Virus record (IMG/VR): IMGVR_UViG_3300029957_000024
Span: 1 to 35,824 of that record
Strand: one strand, 5' to 3'
DNA length: 35,824 bases
Source: a virus
Part shown: positions 21,572-29,212 of the stretch, in pieces
Numbering within the stretch: the first letter of the stretch is position 1
Layout: every line of letters begins with the position of its first letter
Notes under the pieces: generated by a model
What the model saw: only the letters and a program-made list of their open reading frames with translations
Told to the model about the DNA's origin: nothing
The model's database searches: none
Program-made: the position numbers and the translations under genes

Positions 21572-22809
21572 CAGTTGTCTCCTGCGTCGTCGGACTGAGG
21601 CGCTGCTGATCCACTCTTCTGGGCGCCTGCACTGGTGTTGAACGGCAGCACCCGGTCATTGCCCCACGCCACCGGCGGAAGGCCCTCTTCCTCGCGCGCC
21701 TCGTTCGGCACCAGCCACCCGCCGGTCAGGCCCGCGTTGTAGAACTCGGCCCGGGCCGCCGCGTCGGCCTTCATCAGCTCGTCGAGGTCGAACGACGCCT
21801 TTTCCCACGGGGCGAGCAGCTCGCGCCGGATCCGCGCCTCGATCGGTGAGGTGTAGGAGCGGATCGTGGTGACCACGAACGCCTTCCACTGCTGCTCGGT
21901 GAGCCGGCCGCTCTTCTCCGACGCCGCATCGTTGACCAGCCAGCCGGGGATGCCCAGCAGCATCGCGAGCTCGCCGCGCTGAAACTGCCGTGTCTCCAGG
22001 AACTGGGCGTCGGCCGGGTGCATCGACAGCTGCTGGAACTTCAGGCCCCGGTCCAGCACCGCGACGTCAGCGGCGTTGTCGATGCCCTGGACCTTCGCCC
22101 GCCACCTGGCCTTCAGGGTGTCCGCCTGCGTCGGCGTCAGCATCGAGTCCGTCGTCAGGAACCCGGACGACAGCATGCCCCGCTCGTAGATCTTGTCCGC
22201 AGCCAGCTCCGTCGATACGGAGATGTCGAACAGGCGGCGCATGTTCCCGACGAGGCTGATCCCCAGGATCCCATCGACGGACATGCCCGGGATGTGCATG
22301 ACCTCGCGCTCGGTCAGCTCCGTCTTCCCGTCGATGATGAAGAGCTTCGCGAACGGCACACCCATGTCCGTCGCATCCAGGATCTTCACCTCGACGCGGG
22401 CCGGGTGGATCGGCAGCAGCACCTGCAGCTGCCCGCGCCGGTCGTAGCCCTTCCGCAGGAACGCGTTCCCCCACAGGATCATGTGCACGACCGCGGTCTG
22501 CCACAGCTCGAACGACGTCGCGCCCATTCGCGGCCCGGTCACCGGCTCGAACGGCAACTCCTCGTTCGACCGGGTGTCCGTCACCTCGATCGGGCAGCCC
22601 GCCACCACCGAGGCGATGATCTGCGCCGACCGGTACACCACCCCGACCGTCAGCGGGTCCCGCCGGCGCCGGCCGTCCTCGTACCAGATCTCATCCGGGG
22701 ACGAGACCGTCGCCAGCAGCCGCTCACCCGACAGCGGGTTCAGCGGGTTCTCCAGCGCATACCCCGCGCCACGGGTCAGGATCCCAGCCAGCGCGTCGAG
22801 TGCCCTCAC
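21571..22809 (-). CDS. Portal protein (HK97 type), 412 aa
   Basis: GTG at 22809 overlaps the previous stop as GTGA. Typical portal segments are visible: VYRSAQIIASVVAGCPIEVT, WQTAVVHMILWGNAFLRKGY, YDRRGQLQVLLPIHPARVEV, IPGMSVDGILGISLVGNMRR, and RGELAMLLGIPGWLVNDAAS. It forms the dodecameric vertex ring through which DNA is packaged. The C-terminus is Gln/Asp-rich and probably flexible. Confidence 0.93.
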   Translation of the reverse strand: MRALDALAGILTRGAGYALENPLNPLSGERLLATVSSPDEIWYEDGRRRRDPLTVGVVYRSAQIIASVVAGCPIEVTDTRSNEELPFEPVTGPRMGATSFELWQTAVVHMILWGNAFLRKGYDRRGQLQVLLPIHPARVEVKILDATDMGVPFAKLFIIDGKTELTEREVMHIPGMSVDGILGISLVGNMRRLFDISVSTELAADKIYERGMLSSGFLTTDSMLTPTQADTLKARWRAKVQGIDNAADVAVLDRGLKFQQLSMHPADAQFLETRQFQRGELAMLLGIPGWLVNDAASEKSGRLTEQQWKAFVVTTIRSYTSPIEARIRRELLAPWEKASFDLDELMKADAAARAEFYNAGLTGGWLVPNEAREEEGLPPVAWGNDRVLPFNTSAGAQKSGSAAPQSDDAGDN

Positions 22810-23069
22810 GCGGCGACCTCACCCTCCGGCGCCACTGGCGCCAGCCGCCGCCCGGAATCCCCCACGCCGGCCCGCGCCGGCCGGGCCACAGCCCGGTCAG
22901 CGACCGCCGTCAACACCCCACCACCAGCCAGGAGCACCCCGCACGCCAGCAACGCCCACCACAAGCCAGCCAGCCCAGCCACCGCCGCCACCACACACGC
23001 CAGGCCTCCGACCAGCAGAACCGCAGCCACCGAAGGCCCCCTCTCACCAGATGCTCGGGCCACTGACAT
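22806..23069 (-). CDS. Small membrane protein between terminase and portal, 87 aa
   Basis: ATG at 23069 overlaps the terminase end by 26 nt; in-frame alternatives are GTG 23063 or an upstream start at 23087. The protein has two hydrophobic helices (VAAVLLVGGLACVVAAVAGL and WWALLACGVLLAGGGVLTAV) and a soluble tail. Small membrane genes at this place occur in other actinophages. Role unknown; it could affect superinfection or packaging at the membrane. Confidence 0.65.
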   Translation of the reverse strand: MSVARASGERGPSVAAVLLVGGLACVVAAVAGLAGLWWALLACGVLLAGGGVLTAVADRAVARPARAGVGDSGRRLAPVAPEGEVAA

Positions 23070-24501
23070 CCGCCGCCTGCCGGTCAATCCACGCCAACGT
23101 CACCGCATACAACGGGGTGATGTCCGCCCCGCTGCTGCGCCGCGACCACCGGAACGCCCCATCGCCGACCTGCTTACGGACCGCCGCCGCCACCGCGTCA
23201 TCCAGGACCGGACGCCCCCGATGCCGCAGCGACCCCGACACGATCGCGTCGAACAACTGCCCACACGCCCCGGCGATCTCCACCGCCTGCGGCTGCACCA
23301 CGTTGATCCCGGCGTTCTCCAACTCCGCCACCAGCGACCGCGCCGGAGACGAACCATCCACCACCACCGACCCGCCGTGCCGGGCCACGATCCCGGCAAG
23401 CCGCTCCGCCACCCAGCCCGTGCCGGCCGCCTGCTCGACCACCTCGACGTACGGGGTGCCGTCCGCCGTCCGGCCCGCGCAGCCGATCACCGCCGCCGAC
23501 CGGTCCAGCGTCACGTCCAGCCCGAACGCGACCAGCCCGTCCGGCTCCGACCCGACATCCCGGCACGCCGCCCACCCGGCCGCCGGGATCCCGTTCACGT
23601 CGGACGCCCCGGACTCTTCCCAGCCGTACATCTCCCGGGCGTACTCCCGGGGTGACATCGCGCCGCGCAACATCACCAGCACCTCGCGGCCCACCCGCCC
23701 ATGCACGACGGACGGCGCCGCGAACAGCCCCACATCCAGGTCATCCAGCGCGCACCCGGGAACCGCGTCGTGCGTGCAGCCCAGCTCGGCGCAACCCGGT
23801 TCCTCCCAGGATCCGGGCGCCCGGAACTCGACGTAGACCAGGCCTGAGTCGCCGGCCCGGCCGCGCGCCATCAACTTCTGCAGGTAGACGCTCTTGGCCT
23901 TCGCCGCCGACGATGCGTGCATCACCCGCGGGTTCGGGCGAGACGCCATGATCGGCATAAGGTCGCCGGCCAGGCTCTCGGTCATGTAGAGCGCCTCGTC
24001 GTCAACGACATCGCCGCCGGACATGCCGCGGGCGTTGCCCTCAGACCGGGTCACGAACATGACCGACGACCCATTGATCAGCGACAGCTCGGCGTCGTCG
24101 TCCTTCACAGAGAACTTCCGGACCCGCTTCGAGAACTCCCCAGAGCCCTCGATGATCTTCTGCAGGTCCTTGACCGTCAGCATCGTCGTCTTCATCCGGT
24201 GCGCCGACCAGACCGCAACGTCCGGCTCGCTCCACGTCAGCACGTTCGCGATCAGACTCGGCAGGACGATCCCGCCGGTCTTCCCCGTCACCTGCCGGGG
24301 GCCGACCACGCAGGACTCCAGGGCCAGCCATCGGCCGCCCCGCCCATACGAGTTGATCGCGTCCACCGCGAGCAGCTGATGCGGATCCAACGGCCGATGC
24401 ATCATCTCGGCGACCTCGCCGACCAGATCCCCGTACGAGCCGCGGCGACCGTCCGGGATCGACAGGTACGCCGGCTGCCCCAGCCGGTAAGACGGCTCCA
24501 T
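23044..24501 (-). CDS. terL: Terminase large subunit, 485 aa
   Basis: ATG at 24501 shares a base with the small subunit stop (TGATG). The ATPase domain has a Walker A loop, VVGPRQVTGKT (Lys74), and Walker B, GDVVDDEALYM (Asp168, Glu169). The RNase H-like nuclease domain starts near residue 323 with FGLDVTLDRSAAVIG (Asp329) and VVVDGSSPARSLVAELE (Asp382). It pumps DNA into the prohead through the portal and cuts concatemers. Its position upstream of portal, protease and capsid is the standard packaging/head order. Confidence 0.93.
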   Translation of the reverse strand: MEPSYRLGQPAYLSIPDGRRGSYGDLVGEVAEMMHRPLDPHQLLAVDAINSYGRGGRWLALESCVVGPRQVTGKTGGIVLPSLIANVLTWSEPDVAVWSAHRMKTTMLTVKDLQKIIEGSGEFSKRVRKFSVKDDDAELSLINGSSVMFVTRSEGNARGMSGGDVVDDEALYMTESLAGDLMPIMASRPNPRVMHASSAAKAKSVYLQKLMARGRAGDSGLVYVEFRAPGSWEEPGCAELGCTHDAVPGCALDDLDVGLFAAPSVVHGRVGREVLVMLRGAMSPREYAREMYGWEESGASDVNGIPAAGWAACRDVGSEPDGLVAFGLDVTLDRSAAVIGCAGRTADGTPYVEVVEQAAGTGWVAERLAGIVARHGGSVVVDGSSPARSLVAELENAGINVVQPQAVEIAGACGQLFDAIVSGSLRHRGRPVLDDAVAAAVRKQVGDGAFRWSRRSSGADITPLYAVTLAWIDRQAADVSGPSIW

Positions 24502-24899
24502 CAGGCGCTGGCCGCCCGCTGAGCGCGCCGCGTGGCCAGGTCATCCACCCGGTCCGGCTCGGGCGTCCTGGTGCCCTCCAGCGCCGCAGCGAGCAGCAAC
24601 GCCAGCTTCTGGCCCACGCCCGGCTTCTGCGCCGGCGCCACCCGGCCCGAGTCCAGATCCCTCGCCACCGACAGGGCGATGAGGCCCTCGACCGTGCCGT
24701 GCCGCTCCACCAACTCCAGGTCGGAGAACACCCGGGCCTCGATCACCCCAGGAGCACCCTGATCAGTCCCCTGCTGGGGCTCAGCCGTCCCCGGCCGGAG
24801 CCGCGACGGCCGGCACGTCTCGCAGTACAGACGCCGCGTCGCCTTCGCCGGCCGGAACCGCCGCTTGCACTGCGGGCACACCCGCCGCAGATCAGCCAT
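24501..24899 (-). CDS. terS: Terminase small subunit, zinc-ribbon type, 132 aa
   Basis: ATG at 24899. The N-terminus has a four-Cys zinc ribbon (Cys8, Cys11, Cys26, Cys29; CPQC and CETC), a feature of small terminases or related proteins in actinophages. The C-terminal half is helical (EGLIALSVARDLDSGRVAPA, QKLALLLAAALEG) and ends in an Ala-rich tail. It is coupled to the large subunit. Inferred to recognise the packaging site, probably in the gap just upstream. Confidence 0.75.
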   Translation of the reverse strand: MADLRRVCPQCKRRFRPAKATRRLYCETCRPSRLRPGTAEPQQGTDQGAPGVIEARVFSDLELVERHGTVEGLIALSVARDLDSGRVAPAQKPGVGQKLALLLAAALEGTRTPEPDRVDDLATRRAQRAASA

Positions 24900-25028
24900 C
24901 GCGGGTCACCGCCCTCCGGCGCCAGGACGGGACACCTGATCATCACTGGCCGCGCGCGCGAAATGTCGACTGCGCGCAGGTAGACGGTTTGGCCTGTTTC
25001 GGGTGATACCCCCCCGGGGTTCTGTGGA
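24900..25028. other. Non-coding gap, candidate packaging (cos) region
   Basis: This 129-base gap lies between small terminase and HNH gene, the usual place for cos in HNH-terminase phages. It holds a GC-alternating tract (CGCGCGCGCG at 24951-24960), a second GCGCGC (24972-24977), and the run TACCCCCCCGGGG (25007-25019). No gene or promoter is obvious. The cut site is not identifiable from sequence alone. Confidence 0.35.
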
Positions 25029-25322
25029 TCACCAGGTGCGGCTTGGGCCGGGGTCGGCGCGGCGTTGGGGTTGGGGTTGGGGTTGGCCCGTGCCTCGGTG
25101 CCGGTTGCATTGGAGGTGTGCGGCGCGGACGTTGTCGCGGTCCCATCGGGCGTCTTGGTTTCGGGCTGCGGTGGCGATGTGGTCGACGCTGAACGATGCG
25201 GGGTGTGGCCACTTGAGACCGGGGGGGATCGGTTGGCCGCACAGCCAGCAGTCCGGTTCTTCTCGTCGGACGATCTCGCGTAGGCGCCAGTAGGCCCGGT
25301 CGCGGGGGGTGTGCCGGCTCAC
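25029..25322 (-). CDS. HNH endonuclease, 97 aa
   Basis: GTG at 25322, preceded by GGTGGTGAT, is chosen over longer starts because the preceding DNA forms the hairpin at 25346-25380. The HNH core is visible: CWLCG (Cys25, Cys28), SVDHIATAARN (Asp47, His48), NVRAAHLQCNRHRG (Asn64, His69, Cys72, His75). HNH proteins next to terminase stimulate cos cleavage in HK97-type phages. The C-terminus is Pro/Gln-rich (QPQPQPQRRADPGPSRTW), encoded by a telomere-like TTGGGG repeat in the opposite strand. Confidence 0.88.
   Translation of the reverse strand: MSRHTPRDRAYWRLREIVRREEPDCWLCGQPIPPGLKWPHPASFSVDHIATAARNQDARWDRDNVRAAHLQCNRHRGTGQPQPQPQRRADPGPSRTW
25065..25086 (+). repeat. TTGGGG microsatellite, G-quadruplex-capable
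   Basis: Three TTGGGG units and a TTGG lie on the plus strand at 25065-25086, inside the HNH gene C-terminus. Four G tracts with TT loops could form a G-quadruplex. It sits within 170 bases of the small terminase start, next to the candidate packaging region. Confidence 0.8.
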
Positions 25323-25345
25323 GGCATCACCACCCTGGGCGTGCT

Positions 25346-25380
25346 GAAGCCCCGATCTCGGGGGCTGGGATCGGGGCTTC
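25346..25380. terminator. 12-bp perfect hairpin between early and late genes
   Basis: GAAGCCCCGATC (25346-25357), 11-nt loop, GATCGGGGCTTC (25369-25380). It lies in the gap 25323-25444 between the regulator gene and the HNH gene, at the early/late boundary of the leftward train. No T tract follows, so termination may need Rho or be partial. No confident promoter was seen in this gap. Confidence 0.7.
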
Positions 25381-25444
25381 GGTTGGCTGGGTTCTGGGCA
25401 ACGTTCTTCTGACACCTCTTCGTGGACCGTACCCAATGTAAGCG

Positions 25445-26248
25445 TTACGGGGCGCTGACCTGCAACTTTTCGTGATGTGTCACATGGCGCAATGCCAGGT
25501 CGAGGACGTCGCCGACGCGGTACAGGGGCCGGGGTGAGCTGATCGGGTTGACTTGGTGGAGGTCACCGCGGGCCTTCCACTGGCGGATGGTCCCAGCGGG
25601 CACCGACAGTCCACAGGCGCCAAGGAGCCGGACGAGGGTCGTCGTTGGATAGACCTCGTCTCGGGCGTCGTCGAGAAGCTTGACCTGCGCTTCCTTGCGG
25701 TCGACGGTGTTGCCGCACTTGCAGTGCCCGACACCTGCGTCGGGGCGGGCCCAGATGACGCGTCCGCAGGTGATCTCGCGGCCGACGTAGGGGTCGAAGA
25801 TCTGGGCTCCGCAGCGGGCGACGAACGCGAGTTGTGCGGGTGTGTCAATGCTGGCGCGGACGGCTTCGATGGCTGCGCCGAGTTCGTCCTGGCAGGTCTT
25901 GGCCCAGTCGCGTAGGCGGATGGTGTTGGTCTGGTCGGCGAGCCAGGCGGCGGGGTCCTGGGGCCAGACGTGGTCGCTGTTGCCGAGCAGGGTGCGGGTC
26001 CATTTGGTGAGTCGGGCGCGGAGGTGGGCGGCTCGCGCTGAGGCTTCGGGGTCGAAGGGGACGGCGCTGCCGGATTCGCCGGCGCCGTTGCCGGTGACGT
26101 TCTGCCGGGTGATGGTGATCTCGATTTCGGTGAGCATGTCGAGTTCGGTGACGTCGAGCAGTTGCCGGCGGAGCTTCCCGGTGCACTTCGCGCAGAGGAT
26201 GCCGACGTCGTGGACGGGCTGCCCGCACGTCCCGCACTGAGCGCTCAA
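25445..26248 (-). CDS. Zinc-finger and helix-turn-helix regulator-like protein, 267 aa
   Basis: TTG at 26248 overlaps the previous stop as TTGA. N-terminal zinc knuckles: CGTCGQPVHDVGILCAKC. A helical middle follows (ARAAHLRARLTKWTRTLLGN, IRLRDWAKTCQDELGAAIEA), then a second Cys set (FVARCGAQIFDPY, ITCGRVIWA, HCKCG). The C-terminal end is an HTH/MerR-like DNA-binding unit (VRLLGACGLSVPAGTIRQWK, RPLYRVGDVLDLALRH). It is the last gene before the early/late boundary hairpin, so I infer a late-gene activator or similar switch. Alternative downstream starts cannot be excluded. Confidence 0.7.
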   Translation of the reverse strand: MSAQCGTCGQPVHDVGILCAKCTGKLRRQLLDVTELDMLTEIEITITRQNVTGNGAGESGSAVPFDPEASARAAHLRARLTKWTRTLLGNSDHVWPQDPAAWLADQTNTIRLRDWAKTCQDELGAAIEAVRASIDTPAQLAFVARCGAQIFDPYVGREITCGRVIWARPDAGVGHCKCGNTVDRKEAQVKLLDDARDEVYPTTTLVRLLGACGLSVPAGTIRQWKARGDLHQVNPISSPRPLYRVGDVLDLALRHVTHHEKLQVSAP

Positions 26249-26457
26249 CCGAGCACGTCCCCTCGGTAGATCGACGGCGTGAACCCGATGACGCCGCAGG
26301 TGCTGCCGCCCTGCTGTGGTTCGTTGCGGGCGGGCTGGCCGGGGGGTAGGCATGGGTGGGTGGTGCGCCAGGCGGCGACTGCGCTGAGGACGTCGGCGCG
26401 TTGGTCGTCCTCGACGGTGAGGGATGCGCCGCACCGGCAGGTTTCCGCGTGCTTCAC
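26245..26457 (-). CDS. Small Cys-containing protein, 70 aa
   Basis: GTG at 26457 overlaps the previous stop as GTGA. Starts MKHAETCRCGASLTVEDDQR, a CxC zinc-like start, continues RADVLSAVAAWRTTHPCLPP and ends CGVIGFTPSIYRGDVLG. Coupled to both neighbours in the tiny-gene cluster. Function unknown. Confidence 0.65.
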   Translation of the reverse strand: MKHAETCRCGASLTVEDDQRADVLSAVAAWRTTHPCLPPGQPARNEPQQGGSTCGVIGFTPSIYRGDVLG

Positions 26458-26612
26458 CTGTGCTCCTGTTCGTTGCCTCGGGACATTTCGCGCCAGGCGG
26501 CCTTGCGTGCTGCGCGGCGTGCACGCAGGCGTTGCCACCAGCTGGTGCGTGGCGGGCGTGGCGGCTCGAGCGGCCAGGGGCTGACGTAGCGCCCGGTGGG
26601 TGGCTTGGTCAT
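26454..26612 (-). CDS. Small basic protein, 52 aa
   Basis: ATG at 26612 overlaps the previous stop as ATGA. Product MTKPPTGRYV, SPWPLEPPRP, then the basic helix WWQRLRARRAARKAAWREM. Nucleic-acid or membrane-surface binding is possible. Both junctions overlap neighbours, which supports its reality. Confidence 0.6.
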   Translation of the reverse strand: MTKPPTGRYVSPWPLEPPRPPRTSWWQRLRARRAARKAAWREMSRGNEQEHR

Positions 26613-26752
26613 GGCCGCATGCTGGCGGGATGCGCGGTGCGCCCGCCGCCGTAGTGGTCGTCGCCGCAGCGGACGCCGTCGGCGGCGATGAACGCGAGGG
26701 CGGCGGCGAGGACGATGACGGCGACACGGGGGCGGCGCAGGGTCGCGGTCAT
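26609..26752 (-). CDS. Small membrane protein, 47 aa
   Basis: ATG at 26752 shares a base with a TGA in the neighbouring frame (TGATG). Product MTATLRRPRVAVIVLAAALA, FIAADGVRCG, DDHYGGGRTAHPASMRP. It has one signal-anchor-like helix (about residues 9-23) after a basic start. It may be an exported or membrane-anchored peptide. Function unknown. Confidence 0.6.
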   Translation of the reverse strand: MTATLRRPRVAVIVLAAALAFIAADGVRCGDDHYGGGRTAHPASMRP

Positions 26753-26983
26753 CAGATGCCCCGCAGTGCGTGCTGGCAGGCGCGGCACGCTTCGCCTTGG
26801 TGGAGGTCCGCCAGGGGGGGTGATGGTGACGGCGTTGTCGGCCCATGTCTGGTAGCCGCAGGCCATGACGACGGTGTCGATGGTGCGGATGTGGGCGGTT
26901 ACGTAGTGGTGTCGGCGGCCGTGCCTGAACTTGGCCCAGGTGCCGGGCGTGGTGACGCGCATGGCGGCCCGGTCCGGGGTCAC
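26752..26983 (-). pseudogene. Small zinc-type protein, apparently frameshifted
   Basis: GTG at 26983 overlaps the previous stop as GTGA. The first 56 codons read MTPDRAAMRVTTPGTWAKFR ... TVVMACGYQTWADNAVTITP. After a seven-G run (26814-26820, plus strand) the coding sense moves to another frame, LADLHQGEACRACQHALRGI, stopping at 26752. In the unshifted frame the protein would run into the next gene. One base fewer in the run would give a continuous 75-aa protein with C..CxxC, a plausible zinc site. This may be a homopolymer assembly error, a true mutation or a +1 frameshift. Confidence 0.6.
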
Positions 26984-27192
26984 GTGAGGCCTGCCTCTGC
27001 GCGGATGCGGCGTAGTTCGTCACCGTCGTTGACGGCGGATGCGTCAATGGCCTGGTCGATGAGTTCGCGCAGTTGGTCGCGTTCGGCGACCAGGGCGCGG
27101 ACGTCGGCCATCCCGCAGTCGCAGGCGACGGCGACGTACGGGTTGGCGGCTTGGCACCAGGGCTTGCATGCCCACTGCTCGACGGCGGTCAC
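26980..27192 (-). CDS. Small Cys-rich protein, 70 aa
   Basis: GTG at 27192 overlaps the previous stop as GTGA. Starts MTAVEQWACKPWCQAANPYV, then VACDCGMADVRALVAERDQL: four Cys and a following helix. Possible zinc-binding. The C-terminal part is helical and charged. Function unknown. Confidence 0.65.
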   Translation of the reverse strand: MTAVEQWACKPWCQAANPYVAVACDCGMADVRALVAERDQLRELIDQAIDASAVNDGDELRRIRAEAGLT

Positions 27193-27659
27193 GAGGCGGC
27201 CTCGGTGTGCTCGGCGTGCAGGCGGTCGAAGCGCTCGGCCTGCTGGTCGGTGAGGGTGAGCCGCCAGTACGTCGTCCCGGCGTCATGCGTGTCGGCCCAC
27301 AGGTCGACGTCGCGGCGCTCGTACAGCTTGCGGCCGGTGCTGTCGGTGATGTCGCCGGGGTAGAGGCAGGCTCCGTCGCAGCGGTGTCGCTCGAAGGCGG
27401 CGAGGCTGTCGAAGGTGCAGTGGCACCCGGAGCAGTGGCCGGTGCGGTTCCCTGCCTGGTGCCAGATGACCTTGCGTCCGGGGCACTGCGGGTCATGGTG
27501 GTCGCGGGGTCGTTTTCCCGGCGTGTCGCGGCCCAGAATTTCCAGGGTGTCTCCCAGTGCCACCTCGGAGGGTTCGGGTCGCTGGACAGGCGCTGACGGC
27601 TGTTCAGGGGCGGTTTCCGGGGGTGTTCCTGGCAGACCCTCGGGCGGGTAGGGGCTCAT
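27189..27659 (-). CDS. FDXHR-type zinc-finger protein, 156 aa
   Basis: ATG at 27659 overlaps the previous stop as ATGA. A Pro/Glu-rich N-terminus is followed by HCSGCHCTFDSLAAFERHRC, a C2H2-type finger like the FDXHR putative zinc-binding proteins of actinophages, then CLYPGDITDSTGRKLYE. The C-terminus (YWRLTLTDQQAERFDRLHAE) is helical. Nucleic-acid binding is likely, the target unknown. Confidence 0.7.
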   Translation of the reverse strand: MSPYPPEGLPGTPPETAPEQPSAPVQRPEPSEVALGDTLEILGRDTPGKRPRDHHDPQCPGRKVIWHQAGNRTGHCSGCHCTFDSLAAFERHRCDGACLYPGDITDSTGRKLYERRDVDLWADTHDAGTTYWRLTLTDQQAERFDRLHAEHTEAAS

Positions 27660-27907
27660 GCGGTCCTCCTGACGATGCGACGGTTCGGGGGGCAGATCTG
27701 GGCGCGCCGGTAGTCGGCGAGTTCGGGCGAGACGGGTTCGCCGGCCAGCTCGCCAGCGACGTAGGCGGCGCGTCGGGCGCGCAGGATGGCCCGGTTGCGG
27801 GCTGCCGCAGCCTTGATGTCGACCGAGAGCATCCGGATCAGCCGCGCCCTGGCGTCGGAGGGCAGGTCCCGGAGTTCGTCGATGGGGATGCCGGCGTAGG
27901 TCAGCAC
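27656..27907 (-). CDS. Hypothetical protein, 83 aa
   Basis: GTG at 27907 overlaps the methyltransferase end by 7 nt. Product MLTYAGIPIDELRDLPSDAR, ARLIRMLSVDIKAAAARNRA, ILRARRAAYVAGELAGEPVS: a basic helical protein. The start motif and helix-rich pattern recall small phage proteins of unknown role downstream of a methyltransferase. No catalytic motif. Confidence 0.6.
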   Translation of the reverse strand: MLTYAGIPIDELRDLPSDARARLIRMLSVDIKAAAARNRAILRARRAAYVAGELAGEPVSPELADYRRAQICPPNRRIVRRTA

Positions 27908-28575
27908 GCGGCGGCCCTCGCGAGGTGATCGAGTAGTTGGCCGCCCAGGAACTCGGTGAACGCGGGCGGGATCGACTGTGAGACGCCCGCGCGGGACATC
28001 CACGGAACGCCGATCGCCTCGACCGACTCGCGTAGGTCGCCCTTGTAGCCGCGGCCCATCTGACCGCCGCCGCCGTTGCCGTAGACGCCGACGGGCTGCC
28101 GGTGCGAGCAGGCGCAGCCCGGGGACATCAGCGGTGCGTTGGACTCGAACAGCCGGTGCCTGCGTAGCGGACGGTAGAGCCCGTCGTTGCACGTGCAGCC
28201 GAGCTGGAATGCCTCGCCGCAGAGCGTGAGGTGGTCGAGCAGGGGCGCGCCTTCGACGTTCTCCATCACCCACGGGCGTCCGGTCGAGATCAGCGCGGCG
28301 CGGGTCGGCGGGATCAGGTTCGGGTGGTCGCGTTTCCACTGCCGCTGGAGGTCGTTGTGCGCCTTGCAGGGCGGGCTGGCGTGGATGGCGTCGAATTCGT
28401 GGCCATGCTCGGCGATGAACCACACGGCGTCAGCGCGGACCGACGGGAACGGGTAGCGGCGCAGCGCCTTCGCCGAGAGGTCGACACCGTAGACGTCGAA
28501 CCCGGCGCGGTGGTAGCCCATGCCGGCGCCGCCTTCGCCGCAGAACGCGTCGAGCAACCGCGGATGCCGGGTCAC
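27901..28575 (-). CDS. DNA (cytosine-5) methyltransferase, 224 aa
   Basis: GTG at 28575 overlaps the previous stop as GTGA. C5-methylase motifs in order: motif I LLDAFCGEGGAGMGYHRAGF (AdoMet), motif IV HASPPC (catalytic Cys70), motif VI PWVMENVEG (Glu105), motif VIII RRHRLFESN. The target-recognition region is short (about 100 residues with CTCN and CACSHRQ), consistent with a compact phage enzyme. It would methylate cytosines in phage DNA, probably to evade host restriction. No cognate restriction enzyme is next to it. Confidence 0.9.
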   Translation of the reverse strand: MTRHPRLLDAFCGEGGAGMGYHRAGFDVYGVDLSAKALRRYPFPSVRADAVWFIAEHGHEFDAIHASPPCKAHNDLQRQWKRDHPNLIPPTRAALISTGRPWVMENVEGAPLLDHLTLCGEAFQLGCTCNDGLYRPLRRHRLFESNAPLMSPGCACSHRQPVGVYGNGGGGQMGRGYKGDLRESVEAIGVPWMSRAGVSQSIPPAFTEFLGGQLLDHLARAAAC

Positions 28576-28802
28576 GACGTGCTGCCGGTGATGGCGTCGA
28601 TGACGAGGCGGACGTGCACGCAGGGCCGGCGCAACGTGTTCGCCTCACAGCCACAGAACCACCCCTCCGACGGGAGCCACGCGACGTCGCAAGTGGTGAA
28701 CCGGTTCACGGCGGTCGGGACTTTCACGACGGCCCGGATGTGCGTCACGGACGGCACCGGGATACCACCGGTCGGCGCGGGGGCGGCGGGTTTCGCGTTC
28801 AC
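28572..28802 (-). CDS. SWIM-like zinc-finger protein, 76 aa
   Basis: GTG at 28802 overlaps the previous stop as GTGA. The C-terminal half has a CxCx(n)CxH pattern, WFCGCEANTLRRPCVHVRLV, the form of a SWIM zinc finger (DNA or protein binding). The N-terminal half is a Pro-rich start and IRAVVKVPTAVNRFTTCDVA. It sits between the helicase-loader-like gene and the methyltransferase. Function unknown. Confidence 0.7.
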   Translation of the reverse strand: MNAKPAAPAPTGGIPVPSVTHIRAVVKVPTAVNRFTTCDVAWLPSEGWFCGCEANTLRRPCVHVRLVIDAITGSTS

Positions 28803-29212
28803 GAGGTCGCTCGCAGGTCGAGGAAGTCCTGCCCGGGCCGCCTGGCGCGGATCTCGTCGACCGTGTCGTCGACGAGGTCGCGGAACGTGTAGCCCATCCG
28901 CTCCTCCCAGACCGACCGGGTGATGAGCACCGAGCAGTCGTCCCAGCCGTGCATGCCGTTGCACTTCGGGCAGGTGGTGGCCTTCGCCATCCGGCCGGCG
29001 TTGGGTGCCCCGTTGACGAGGCGGCGGATGTCAGCGGGGAACACGCGGGCGGCGGTCTGCCGGTAGTGGGTGCGGAGCGCTTCGCGGGCGGCCAGCAGCT
29101 GCAGGTCGCCGATGAGGTCGCACCAGACGCGGGTGGTCTCGGGGGTGAGTTCGACGCGGGGGTCGAGCTGGTTGGCGTACGTGAGCAGGGCGAGGGTTTC
29201 TTCGAGGGTCAT
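28799..29212 (-). CDS. Helicase-loader-like protein, 137 aa
   Basis: ATG at 29212 overlaps the initiator stop as ATGA. MTLEETLALLTYANQLDPRV, TPETTRVWCDLIGDLQLLAA, REALRTHYRQTAARVFPADI and RRLVNG form the helical fold seen in G39P-type loaders of replicative helicase. A CPKCNGMHGWDDC zinc knuckle follows, and the C-terminus is acidic. Coupled to the replisome-organiser gene, it probably brings host DnaB to the phage origin. Confidence 0.7.
   Translation of the reverse strand: MTLEETLALLTYANQLDPRVELTPETTRVWCDLIGDLQLLAAREALRTHYRQTAARVFPADIRRLVNGAPNAGRMAKATTCPKCNGMHGWDDCSVLITRSVWEERMGYTFRDLVDDTVDEIRARRPGQDFLDLRATS

Noticed and set aside
26065-26750. Possible larger single gene covering several tiny genes
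   Set aside because: The tiny genes are in different frames with overlapping stop-start junctions, and each has its own sensible composition.
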